NCBI RefSeq assembly: GCF_001427125.1
Contig: NZ_LMGK01000007.1
Span: forward strand, 1 to 64,000
Source: Pseudomonas sp. Root562
Lineage (GTDB): Bacteria > Pseudomonadota > Gammaproteobacteria > Pseudomonadales > Pseudomonadaceae
DNA length: 64,000 nt
Direction of reading: 5' to 3'
Shown: positions 51,593 through 61,104 of the stretch, piece by piece
How positions within the stretch are numbered: position 1 is the first letter of the stretch
How the letters are laid out: each line of letters starts with the position of its first letter
Translations under genes and position numbers: made by a program
Notes under the pieces: generated by a model
What the model was told of the DNA's origin: nothing
The model's database searches: none
What the model saw: only the letters and a program-made list of their open reading frames with translations

Positions 51593-53566
51593 ATGGCCGG
51601 GCTGATTCCCCAGAGCTTCATTGACGACCTTCTGAACCGCACCGACATCGTCGATGTGGTCAGCTCGCGCCTGCAACTGAAAAAAGCCGGCAAGAACCAC
51701 ACGGCCTGCTGCCCGTTCCACAAAGAAAAAACGCCTTCGTTCAGCGTCAGCCCCGACAAGCAGTTCTATTACTGCTTCGGTTGCGGCGCTGGCGGCAATG
51801 CCCTTGGTTTCATCATGGACCACGACAACCTGGATTTCGTCCAGGCTGTCGAAGAACTGGCCAAAGCCGCGGGCATGGAAATCCCTCGCGAAGAAAGCGG
51901 CCGCCCGCACAAGCCTCGGCAGCCGACCGATTCGCCGCTGTATGCGCTGCTCAGCGCCGCCGCCGATTTTTATCGTCAGGCCCTCAAAAGCCATCCTGCG
52001 CGCAAAGCTGCCGTGGACTATTTGAAAGGCCGCGGCCTGACCGGCGAAATTGCCCGCGATTTCGGCCTCGGCTTCGCTCCGCCGGGCTGGGACAATCTGT
52101 TCAAACACTTGAGCAGCGACACCCTGCAGCAAAAAGCCATGATCGATGCAGGCCTGCTGATCGAAAATGCCGAAACTGGCAAGCGCTACGATCGTTTCCG
52201 CGACCGGGTAATGTTCCCGATCCGCGACAGTCGCGGGCGCATCATTGCCTTTGGTGGCCGGGTCCTGGGCGATGACAAGCCGAAATACCTGAACTCCCCG
52301 GAAACACCGGTATTCCATAAAGGCCAGGAACTTTACGGCCTGTATGAGGCGCGCAAAAACAATCGCAACCTCGACGAAATCATTGTTGTCGAGGGTTACA
52401 TGGACGTTATTGCCCTGGCCCAGCAAGGCCTGCGCAATGCCGTCGCAACGCTGGGTACCGCCACCAGCGAAGAACACTTGAAGCGACTGTTTCGTGTGGT
52501 GCCCAACGTACTGTTTTGCTTCGATGGTGACCAGGCTGGTCGCAATGCCGCCTGGCGCGCGCTGGAAGCAACCTTGCCAAGCCTTCAGGATGGCCGCCGC
52601 GCCCGCTTCCTGTTCCTGCCCGAAGGGGAAGATCCGGACACGCTGATCCGCTCCGAAGGCACCGATGCCTTCCGCGCGCGAATCAATCAGCACGCGCAGC
52701 CGCTGGCCGACTACTTCTTCCAGCAACTGACCGAAGAATCAGACCCGCGCTCGCTGGAAGGCAAGGCCCACATGGCCACCCTCGCAGCGCCGCTGATCGA
52801 CAAAGTGCCTGGCGCCAACCTGCGCATCCTGATGCGTCAGCGCCTCAGCGAAATCACCGGCCTGAGCGGCGAAGCGGTGAGCCAGCTGGCGCAAAGCGCC
52901 CCACCGGAAGCGCCGCCGGCCTACGACCCCGGCTTCGATTACGACGCGATGCCCGATTTCAGCGACTATCATCAGCCGCAATCGCAAGAAATGTATGTGC
53001 CGCAACAGGAATGGACGCCGAAGAAACCCGGTGCGGGCGGCAAGAAATGGGACAAAAAACCGTGGGACAAGAATGGCAAACGCGGCGGGGATCGCGACCA
53101 GCCTCCACGTAAACCGATTGCTGTCGAAGCCCCTACGCTGATTGCGCTGCGCACGCTGATTCATCATCCGCAGTTGGCTGGCAAGGTCGAAACCGCCAAC
53201 CATTTCGCCAATGAGCGCAACACCTATGCACAATTGCTGGTAGCCCTCATCGAGGCAGTGCAGAAAAATCCTAAGCTAAACTCAATTCAGCTGATGGCCC
53301 GTTGGCACGGCACGGAACAGGGCCGCTTGCTCAAGGCCCTGGCAGAAAAGGAATGGCTGATTCAAGGCGACAACCTTGAACAACAGTTTTTAGACACCAT
53401 TACTAGGTTATCAGCGGGTCAGCACACCGATAGCCTGGAAGAACTCATCAGGAAAGCGAAGCAGCCAGGATTGACTGCCGAGGAAGCAAATCAGATCGCA
53501 AATCAGATGCGCGACCTATTAAAACGCAATATGGCAGTACCAAACCCGACCTCAACTGGCGCGTGA
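51593..53566 (+). CDS. dnaG: DNA primase
   Basis: Synthesises RNA primers at the replication fork. The 657-residue protein has the N-terminal CHC2 zinc finger (CCPFHKEKTPSF ... YYCFGCGAGGN, about residues 39-66), the TOPRIM core with VVEGYMDVIAL and FCFDGDQAGRNAA, and a C-terminal helicase-binding domain after a Pro/Lys/Gly-rich linker (about 470-510). Start 51593 (MAGLIPQSFIDDLL) matches the family; the upstream TTG at 51569 would add eight residues. Confidence 0.96.
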   Translation: MAGLIPQSFIDDLLNRTDIVDVVSSRLQLKKAGKNHTACCPFHKEKTPSFSVSPDKQFYYCFGCGAGGNALGFIMDHDNLDFVQAVEELAKAAGMEIPREESGRPHKPRQPTDSPLYALLSAAADFYRQALKSHPARKAAVDYLKGRGLTGEIARDFGLGFAPPGWDNLFKHLSSDTLQQKAMIDAGLLIENAETGKRYDRFRDRVMFPIRDSRGRIIAFGGRVLGDDKPKYLNSPETPVFHKGQELYGLYEARKNNRNLDEIIVVEGYMDVIALAQQGLRNAVATLGTATSEEHLKRLFRVVPNVLFCFDGDQAGRNAAWRALEATLPSLQDGRRARFLFLPEGEDPDTLIRSEGTDAFRARINQHAQPLADYFFQQLTEESDPRSLEGKAHMATLAAPLIDKVPGANLRILMRQRLSEITGLSGEAVSQLAQSAPPEAPPAYDPGFDYDAMPDFSDYHQPQSQEMYVPQQEWTPKKPGAGGKKWDKKPWDKNGKRGGDRDQPPRKPIAVEAPTLIALRTLIHHPQLAGKVETANHFANERNTYAQLLVALIEAVQKNPKLNSIQLMARWHGTEQGRLLKALAEKEWLIQGDNLEQQFLDTITRLSAGQHTDSLEELIRKAKQPGLTAEEANQIANQMRDLLKRNMAVPNPTSTGA

Positions 53567-53580
53567 GGTCATAGCTCAGG

Positions 53581-53586
53581 TATAAT
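53581..53586 (+). promoter_or_regulatory. Candidate rpoD-proximal -10 element
   Basis: A perfect TATAAT lies in the 67-base dnaG-rpoD gap, about 48 bases before the rpoD ATG and followed by CCTCGGC. No good -35 stands 16-18 bases upstream, so an inner rpoD promoter is only a possibility. Confidence 0.4.
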
Positions 53587-53633
53587 CCTCGGCTTGTTTT
53601 TTGCCCGCCAAGACCTTCAGTGGATAGGGTGTT

Positions 53634-55481
<1,848 letters not shown>

Positions 55482-55483
55482 TC

Positions 55484-55518
55484 AAAAAACCCCCGGCCCA
55501 GGCCGGGGGTTTTGTTTT
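55484..55518 (+). terminator. rpoD terminator
   Basis: ACCCCCGGCC pairs with GGCCGGGGGT around a CA turn, preceded by A6 and followed by TTTGTTTT. It ends the macromolecular-synthesis operon three bases after the rpoD stop. Confidence 0.92.
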
Positions 55519-55604
55519 ATGCAGATAAAATCCCCGCGCTGCACCCCTCCCGCCGATTTGCCCGTCTACACTCGAAACATTCCCCGAGCCATAACGAGAC
55601 CGTT

Positions 55605-58600
55605 ATGCCCAGACTGCCGACCGTGCTTTTTTTGCTGTCGCTGATGACCTGGACCGCAACGGCTGGCGCGCTGACTCTTACCGACGAAGAACGTAGCTGG
55701 CTTGCGGACCACCCGGACTTGCGCCTGGGTGTCGATGCGTCCTGGCCCCCCTTTGAGTTTCGCGACGATGAAGGGCGTTACCAGGGCCTTGCGGCAGACT
55801 ATATCAACGTGATTCGCCAGCGATTGGCCGTCAAACTGACGCCTATCGAACCGGCCAGCTGGAGCGTTGTGCTGGAACAGGCCAAGCAAGGCAAGCTCGA
55901 TCTGTTGCCGGGCATCATGTCGACACCGGAACGCCAGGCTTTCCTGTCGTTTACCCGGCCTTACCTGGATTTTCCGATTGTTATCCTGGCCCATGTTGGC
56001 GGTGCTCAGCCACGCAGGATCGAAGACCTGTACGGCCTGAAAATCGCCGTGGTGGAAAACTATGCCCCCCACGAACTGCTGCGCACTCACCACCCCGACC
56101 TGAACCTGGTAGCCATGCCCAACGTCAGCTCGGCCTTGCAGGCACTGGCTATCGATGAGGTGGACGCCGTGGTGGGCGATCTCGCCTCCAGCGTCTGGAG
56201 CCTGCGCCAGCTGAAGCTCGACGGGCTCTACGTCAGCGGCGAAACCCCTTATCGCTATCAACTGGCCATGGGCGTACCTCGAGACAACAAGATGCTGGTC
56301 GGCATTCTCGACAAAGTCCTGGCCGACATGACCCCCGCCGAAATCAGTGCCATCCAGGAGCAATGGGTCGGCAACGTTCTCGACCACCGCACGTTCTGGT
56401 CCGACCTGCTGGTCTATGGGTTGCCGGGGTTGCTGCTGCTGTTTATCGTGCTGGTGGCGGTGATCCGGGTCAATCGGCGACTGAGCTCGGAAATCGCTCG
56501 ACGGGTCGATCTGGAACAGGAACTGCGTAGCAGCGAGTATCACTACCGCGGCCTGGTGGAAAGCCTGTCGGCCATCGCCTGGGAAGCGCGGATCAGTGAC
56601 TTCACCTACAGCTATGTGTCGCCCCACGCCGAGGATCTGCTGGGTTATCCCCTGTCCCATTGGCTGATCCCGGGCTTCTGGCGCAACATCATTCACCCCG
56701 CGGACCTCATCCGAGCACAAAGCTTTTGCGATCACGAAGTGTTGGCCGGGCGCGACCACAGCCTCGATTACCGAGTGATCACGGCCGATGGCCGCTGCTT
56801 GTGGGTGCGTGACATCGTCAGCTTGATCGAACACGGTCATGAACCGGTCATGCGTGGGCTGATGATCGACATCAGCGAGGCCAAACGTACCGAAGAGGCA
56901 CTGCGGCTGTCGGAGCAAAAGTTTGCCTCGGTATTCCAGCAATGCCCGGACATATTGGTGATCGCGCGGCTGTCCGATGGCTGCCTGCTGGAGGTCAACG
57001 AAGCCTTCGAAGAGCAGATCGGCTTGCGTGCCGAAGACGTCATCGGCCAGACCGCCACCAATCTCAACATCTGGGGCATTCCCGGCGTGGGTCCGGGTTT
57101 GCTGCAGCGCTTGCAGGCTGGCAGCATCCGCAACCTGGAAATGCCCTTTCGCCGCAGCAATGGCCAGGTGTTTACCGGCCTGATCTCCGCCGAACCGTTC
57201 GACCTCGATACAACCCCGGCGCTGGTGGTGGTCGTGCGCGACATCACCCAACTCAAAGAAACCCAACAGCAACTGCAAACCTCGGAAGAAAAATTCGCCA
57301 AGGCTTTCCACGCCTCTCCGGACGGCCTGTTGTTGTCCCGTCAGAGCGACGGTCTGCTGCTTGAGGTCAATGAAGGGTTCAGCAGAATTACCGGGTTCAA
57401 CAGCGCGATGTCTGTGGATCGTTCGGCGCTGGACCTGGGGATCTGGGTCAACCTCAACGAACGCAAACAGATGCTCGACTTGCTGCACCGCGACGGTTTC
57501 GTCCGCGACTTCAGTTGCCATATCCGCCGCAGCGACGGGCAGATTCGCCTTTGTGAAGTCTCCAGCCGTCCGCTGCCAATCGGTGACGAAGACTGCATGC
57601 TGACCATCGCCCGCGACATCACCGAACGCCACTTGATGCAGGAAAAACTGCAACAGGCCGCGACCGTATTCGAGAGCACCGCCGAGGGCGTGTTGATCAC
57701 TGACACCCAACAGCACATCAGCGCGGTCAACCGGGCATTTACCGAGATCACCGGCTACAGTGAAAGCGAAGCGCTGGGCCATACCCCGCGCTTGCTTGCC
57801 TCAGGCTTGCATGACAGTGCGTTCTACGCCGCGATGTGGCACCAATTGACGGCCGAGGGGCACTGGCAAGGGGAGATTTCCAATCGGCGCAAAAATGGCG
57901 AGCTCTACCCGAGCTGGCTGACCATCAGCGCCGTGCGCAACCGCGACAAATTCATCACCCACTTTGTGGCGGTGTTCGCCGACATCTCCAGCCTGAAACA
58001 CGCCCAGGCCAAGCTTGACTACCAGGCCCACCACGACCCTTTGACCGGCCTGCCCAACCGGACGTTGTTCGAAAGCCGCTTGCTGACCGCCCTCAACACC
58101 CAGAAGGAAAACGGTGGCCAGGGCGCAGTGCTGTTTCTCGACCTCGACCGCTTCAAACACATCAACGACAGCCTTGGCCACCCGGTCGGCGACCTGCTGC
58201 TCAAGGGCATTGCGGTTCGCCTCAAGGAGCAGTTACGGGATATCGACACCGTGGCACGCCTGGGCGGCGACGAGTTCATCATCCTCCTGCCCGGGCTGCA
58301 GCAACCCAGCGATGCCGACAACATAGCCACCAAGCTGCTCAATTGCTTTACCGCGCCATTCCAGGCGGGCGAGCATGAGTTCTTCATCAGCTCCAGCATC
58401 GGCACCAGCCTTTATCCACAGGACGGCTGCGACGTGGCCACGCTCATCAAGAACGCCGACGCGGCGATGTACCGCTCCAAGGCCAAGGGGCGTAACCGGG
58501 TCGAAAGCTATACCCGCGACCTCACCGCCCAGGCCAGCGAGCGCGTCGCCCTCGAACATGAACTGCGCCGCGCCATCGAACGCAACGAACTGCACCTGTA

Positions 58601-59351
58601 TTACCAGCCGAAAATCAGCCTCGACGACTATCGCCTGGTAGGCGCCGAAGCATTGATCCGCTGGCACCATCCAACTTTTGGCGACGTGCCGCCAGAGCAC
58701 TTCATCGCTCTGGCAGAAGAAAACGGCATGATCCTGCAGATCGGCGATTGGGTGCTGGAAACCGCCTGCCGCCAAATGCATGAATGGAATAAATCCTACG
58801 AAGGCCTTGGCCCGCTGTCGGTCAACCTCGCCGGCGCGCAACTGCGCCAACCGAACCTGCTGGGGCGTATCGAACAACTGCTCAAGGACTACCGCCTAAA
58901 ACCTGATCTGCTGCAATTGGAGATCACCGAAAACTTCATCATGAGCCAGGCGGAAGAAGCGCTGGCGGTGCTGCATCAACTCAAGCACTTGGGTGTGCAA
59001 CTGGCGATCGACGACTTCGGCACTGGCTATTCGTCACTGAGCTACCTCAAACGCCTGCCACTGGACATCCTCAAGATCGATCAATCATTCGTCCGCGGCC
59101 TGCCGGACGACCCCCACGATGCGGCGATCGTTCGCGCCATCATCGCACTCGGACGCAGCATGCAATTCACCGTGATTGCCGAAGGTGTCGAGACCCAATC
59201 GCAACAACAATTCCTCGCCGCCGAAGGCTGCGAACAAATCCAGGGCTACATCGTCAGCCTGCCCCTACCCCCCGACGAATTCGCCGCGACGTTTCTTCGT
59301 ACAACCGTATTGGATTTTTCGGATAGCACAGCCGCGAAACCGTCGCTATAA
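55605..59351 (+). CDS. rmcA: c-di-GMP phosphodiesterase/diguanylate cyclase RmcA
   Basis: 1248-residue sensor. A signal peptide (about 1-20) leads to a periplasmic Venus-flytrap SBP_bac_3 domain (about 30-260, LRLGVDASWPPFEF). One membrane segment (about 268-290) and four PAS domains (about 310-790) follow. The GGDEF domain has intact RLGGDEFIILL and an inhibitory-site-like RxxD cannot be assigned by eye. The C-terminal EAL domain has EALIRWHHP, NFIMSQ, IDDFGTGYSSLSYLK and AEGVET, so both enzymatic domains look active. Position after rpoD and architecture match P. aeruginosa RmcA (PA0575), which degrades c-di-GMP in response to phenazine redox state and arginine. Start 55605 gives the signal peptide; a frame from 55512 runs through the terminator and is rejected. 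Confidence 0.93.
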   Translation: MPRLPTVLFLLSLMTWTATAGALTLTDEERSWLADHPDLRLGVDASWPPFEFRDDEGRYQGLAADYINVIRQRLAVKLTPIEPASWSVVLEQAKQGKLDLLPGIMSTPERQAFLSFTRPYLDFPIVILAHVGGAQPRRIEDLYGLKIAVVENYAPHELLRTHHPDLNLVAMPNVSSALQALAIDEVDAVVGDLASSVWSLRQLKLDGLYVSGETPYRYQLAMGVPRDNKMLVGILDKVLADMTPAEISAIQEQWVGNVLDHRTFWSDLLVYGLPGLLLLFIVLVAVIRVNRRLSSEIARRVDLEQELRSSEYHYRGLVESLSAIAWEARISDFTYSYVSPHAEDLLGYPLSHWLIPGFWRNIIHPADLIRAQSFCDHEVLAGRDHSLDYRVITADGRCLWVRDIVSLIEHGHEPVMRGLMIDISEAKRTEEALRLSEQKFASVFQQCPDILVIARLSDGCLLEVNEAFEEQIGLRAEDVIGQTATNLNIWGIPGVGPGLLQRLQAGSIRNLEMPFRRSNGQVFTGLISAEPFDLDTTPALVVVVRDITQLKETQQQLQTSEEKFAKAFHASPDGLLLSRQSDGLLLEVNEGFSRITGFNSAMSVDRSALDLGIWVNLNERKQMLDLLHRDGFVRDFSCHIRRSDGQIRLCEVSSRPLPIGDEDCMLTIARDITERHLMQEKLQQAATVFESTAEGVLITDTQQHISAVNRAFTEITGYSESEALGHTPRLLASGLHDSAFYAAMWHQLTAEGHWQGEISNRRKNGELYPSWLTISAVRNRDKFITHFVAVFADISSLKHAQAKLDYQAHHDPLTGLPNRTLFESRLLTALNTQKENGGQGAVLFLDLDRFKHINDSLGHPVGDLLLKGIAVRLKEQLRDIDTVARLGGDEFIILLPGLQQPSDADNIATKLLNCFTAPFQAGEHEFFISSSIGTSLYPQDGCDVATLIKNADAAMYRSKAKGRNRVESYTRDLTAQASERVALEHELRRAIERNELHLYYQPKISLDDYRLVGAEALIRWHHPTFGDVPPEHFIALAEENGMILQIGDWVLETACRQMHEWNKSYEGLGPLSVNLAGAQLRQPNLLGRIEQLLKDYRLKPDLLQLEITENFIMSQAEEALAVLHQLKHLGVQLAIDDFGTGYSSLSYLKRLPLDILKIDQSFVRGLPDDPHDAAIVRAIIALGRSMQFTVIAEGVETQSQQQFLAAEGCEQIQGYIVSLPLPPDEFAATFLRTTVLDFSDSTAAKPSL

Positions 59352-59366
59352 TCCGCGACCTACTGA

Positions 59367-59443
59367 GGGCCTATAGCTCAGTTGGTTAGAGCAGAGGACT
59401 CATAATCCTTTGGTCCACGGTTCAAGTCCGTGTGGGCCCACCA
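59367..59443 (+). tRNA. tRNA-Ile2 (anticodon CAU, probably lysidine-modified)
   Basis: 77 bases including encoded CCA. The acceptor stem GGGCCTA/TGGGCCC, D arm with AGCTCAGTTGGTTAGAGC, anticodon loop CTCATAA and T arm with GGTTCAAGTCC are all present. The CAU anticodon fits elongator Met or Ile2. Acceptor pairs 4-69 and 5-68 are both C-G, the TilS-recognised combination of E. coli tRNA-Ile2; E. coli elongator tRNA-Met has different pairs there. I therefore prefer Ile2, although the PAO1 equivalent is, as I recall, annotated Met. Confidence 0.85.
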
Positions 59444-59448
59444 AACAA

Positions 59449-59475
59449 GAAAGCCGCGCAGTGCGCGGCTTTTTC
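59449..59475 (+). terminator. tRNA terminator
   Basis: AAAGCCGCGCA pairs with TGCGCGGCTTTTT directly after the tRNA. Its stem sequence closely resembles the gcd terminator at 61060-61087. Confidence 0.88.
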
Positions 59476-59499
59476 GTGTCTGGCGCAAAAGCGTCGTCG

Positions 59500-59615
59500 A
59501 TGCTGATCGATGGCATGGAACTGGCGCGCTTGATGGCCGAGAACAATTTGGGCTGCAGCGTGAAGCGCTCTACGAGATCAAACACATCGATTCGGATTAC
59601 TTCACCGAAGACTGA
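59500..59615 (+). pseudogene. 3' remnant of an Mrr-type restriction endonuclease gene
   Basis: From 59500 one frame reads MLIDGMELARLMAENNLG. About 55 bases on, the next frame continues with ALYEIKHIDSDYFTED and a stop at 59613-59615. Joined across one frameshift (about 59550-59560) these match the extreme C-terminus of Mrr family proteins (LIDG..LA.LM...VGV ... YEIKRIDSDYF), as I know the family. The rest of the gene is missing and the tRNA terminator lies directly upstream, so this is a dead fragment, probably left by loss of an island at the tRNA. Confidence 0.72.
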
Positions 59616-59728
59616 TGTTTAATTGCGTTTACTTAAGCTGTCGAAATATCGGATGACGCCTTAGGACCTTGTAGGCAAACTCCGAATCTTGCTGTTGGGC
59701 ACTTTGCCGCCTTGTTGCGCTTTTGTTT

Positions 59729-59953
59729 GACGGGATAGTCTCCGGTGTCGCTGAGCATTCAGCGATCGGGCTTGGAAACCCGTCGAAATTGAAAGCAGCA
59801 GTTTGCCTATCTCAACCACGAGTTATGGCAGCTGTGCGCGGGACGTCTTCGGGCGTGCCGGTTTCCTAATTTCCCGGTTTTCCAACCTGCGCACAGCTGC
59901 CACCCATTCGCTTGGAAACGAATGCGGCAGCCCTTCAAATTAGGAGCTTCACC
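59729..59953 (+). promoter_or_regulatory. Highly structured leader of the DUF6124-like gene
   Basis: Four hairpins precede the gene: CGCTGA/TCAGCG (59749-59764); CGGG/CCCG (59767-59782) with loop CTTGGAAA; a long stem of 13 perfect pairs GGCAGCTGTGCGC/GCGCACAGCTGCC (59827-59839, 59889-59901), holding inner hairpins; and ATTCG/CGAAT (59906-59923), again with loop CTTGGAAA. GACGGG (59729-59734) can also pair with CCCGTC (59779-59784), an alternative fold. Further GGA triplets lie at 59733-59735 and 59841-59843, and in the Shine-Dalgarno TAGGAGC (59941-59947). Looped GGA and a GGA in the ribosome-binding site are the hallmarks of CsrA/RsmA-controlled messages. Whether this is a leader, a separate sRNA or a regulator-binding site is open. 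Confidence 0.65.
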
Positions 59954-60274
59954 ATGACTAAAACAAATACATCTGCGATTTCAGAACTAAAAACCGTCGG
60001 CTTCACCCCCTTCATGTATCTCTCGGATCAACCCCTGTTCCACGTCTGCCGCGACGTCCCCATCGCCGACGCCCTGGCCCAAGCCTCCGACCTGCTGTTC
60101 CTCGCCAAATCCCTGACCGTCGACGCCGCCTACGCCCAAGACTCCGACCGCCACGCCTGGGCTGCGCATTACCTGACGACGATGAGCAAAGCGGTGATTG
60201 ATGATGTGGTGAAGGTGCTAACGCGGCGGCCTGCTCAAACCAGAAAGGAAGCAGCCCCCTCGAAAAAAAAATAA
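59954..60274 (+). CDS. DUF6124 (formerly DUF3077) family protein
   Basis: 106-residue acidic protein with a basic tail (RKEAAPSKKK). The motif FTPFMYLSDQPLFHVCRDVPIADALAQAS and the following helical region (LLFLAKSLTVDAAY ... AAHYLTTMSKAVIDD) are typical of a Pseudomonas-specific family of unknown function. No signal peptide or membrane segment is seen. ATG 59954 follows TAGGAG; the TTG at 59912 in the loop of the last leader hairpin is not a likely start. Convergent with the M41-like gene. Confidence 0.8.
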   Translation: MTKTNTSAISELKTVGFTPFMYLSDQPLFHVCRDVPIADALAQASDLLFLAKSLTVDAAYAQDSDRHAWAAHYLTTMSKAVIDDVVKVLTRRPAQTRKEAAPSKKK

Positions 60275-60293
60275 TCACGGCAGAGTTGAAAGC

Positions 60294-60327
60294 TCCCAAA
60301 AAGGGACCGATCGTTCCCTTTTTGGGA
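60294..60327. terminator. Bidirectional terminator, 13-bp perfect stem
   Basis: TCCCAAAAAGGGA (60294-60306) and TCCCTTTTTGGGA (60315-60327) are exact reverse complements around an 8-base loop. Each arm is itself a small TCCC/GGGA palindrome, so cruciform or paired small hairpins are also possible. It separates two convergent genes. Confidence 0.75.
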
Positions 60328-60359
60328 CTGAAAGAGCCAGGTTTTTCAGTCCAAACACA

Positions 60360-60992
60360 TCACGAAGGGATGGCCTGCACGGCTCGCAACCGTTCCAGCA
60401 TCTGCCCCGTCCATACAACCTCATACGTGTCCGCAGCCCGCCCCCATTGCTCCACAAGCGCCATGCCGTCCACCAGTGCCACTGCCAATTCAGAAATCGT
60501 CCCGGCCTGATCTTCGATGATTGCTTGAGTCCGGCCCCACAGCCGATCAGTCATCGCTTTAAGCTGCGCCGTTATGCGCTCGCTCGACGCTGGATTGCTA
60601 TCCTGGCAGGTGATGTTGCGAAGCAGGTGCTGCAGCTCCCTGATTTTTGCGTAATCCTGTTCTGCCCCCTGCTCGCCTTTGAGGATCGCGGTGGCTTTGG
60701 GCTTATCAACGTGTTTTGCGGCTGAAGGTTTTGAAGGGAGTGTCTGCGCCATGGCGCCAGCCAGGAGCACCATCATCCGGGCTTCCAGATACGCCTTCAT
60801 GGCTTCCATCGACGAAATGGGGCGCACCAGGGTAATGGACGCCCCTCCGTGGTGCCGCAGATCCTTGGTCACCGTCAAGGTCACGCCGCCCGTGGCAAAG
60901 CCCAAGGCGCGGGCCACGACGTAGTGGCCCATTTCGTGGTGGGCGATCTGCAATGCACGGTCGCGCACGGCGGTAGGTAACTTTGTTGTCAT
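60360..60992 (-). CDS. Stand-alone M41-like (FtsH protease domain) metallopeptidase
   Basis: 210 residues without signal peptide or membrane anchor. HHEMGHYVVARALGF (about residues 18-32) has the HExxH zinc motif in the context of FtsH family peptidases (HExGH). ARMMVLLAGAMAQTL and, after a short insert, GAEQDYAKIRELQHLL correspond to the region of FtsH that supplies the third zinc ligand (D in GAxxD). The AAA ATPase and membrane parts of FtsH are absent. Start 60992 follows GAGG by eight bases; a GTG at 61001 would add three residues. The function is unknown: a regulatory protease or a protein derived from an accessory element are both possible. Confidence 0.7.
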   Translation of the reverse strand: MTTKLPTAVRDRALQIAHHEMGHYVVARALGFATGGVTLTVTKDLRHHGGASITLVRPISSMEAMKAYLEARMMVLLAGAMAQTLPSKPSAAKHVDKPKATAILKGEQGAEQDYAKIRELQHLLRNITCQDSNPASSERITAQLKAMTDRLWGRTQAIIEDQAGTISELAVALVDGMALVEQWGRAADTYEVVWTGQMLERLRAVQAIPS

Positions 60993-61059
60993 GCCCTTCA
61001 CCTCGCACCCTTGACTGCCTCAATCCTAGCCGATTTCCACACCCTCTCTTTCGCCCAAC

Positions 61060-61087
61060 AAAAAGCCGCGCAATGGCGCGGCTTTTT
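61060..61087 (-). terminator. gcd terminator
   Basis: AAAAAGCCGCGC pairs with GCGCGGCTTTTT around an AATG loop, 17 bases after the gcd stop on the minus strand; symmetric and able to act in both directions. Confidence 0.88.
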
Positions 61088-61104
61088 GACCCAAGCTTCA
61101 GCCC

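Noticed and set aside
59912..59953. Upstream TTG start extending the DUF6124-like protein by 14 residues
   Set aside because: The TTG lies in the loop of a leader hairpin without a ribosome-binding site, whereas ATG 59954 has TAGGAG at the right distance.
59476..61020. A complete new defence island at the tRNA
   Set aside because: Only a frameshifted Mrr tail, one small unknown gene and a lone protease gene are present; there is no integrase, methylase, partner gene or second attachment repeat visible.
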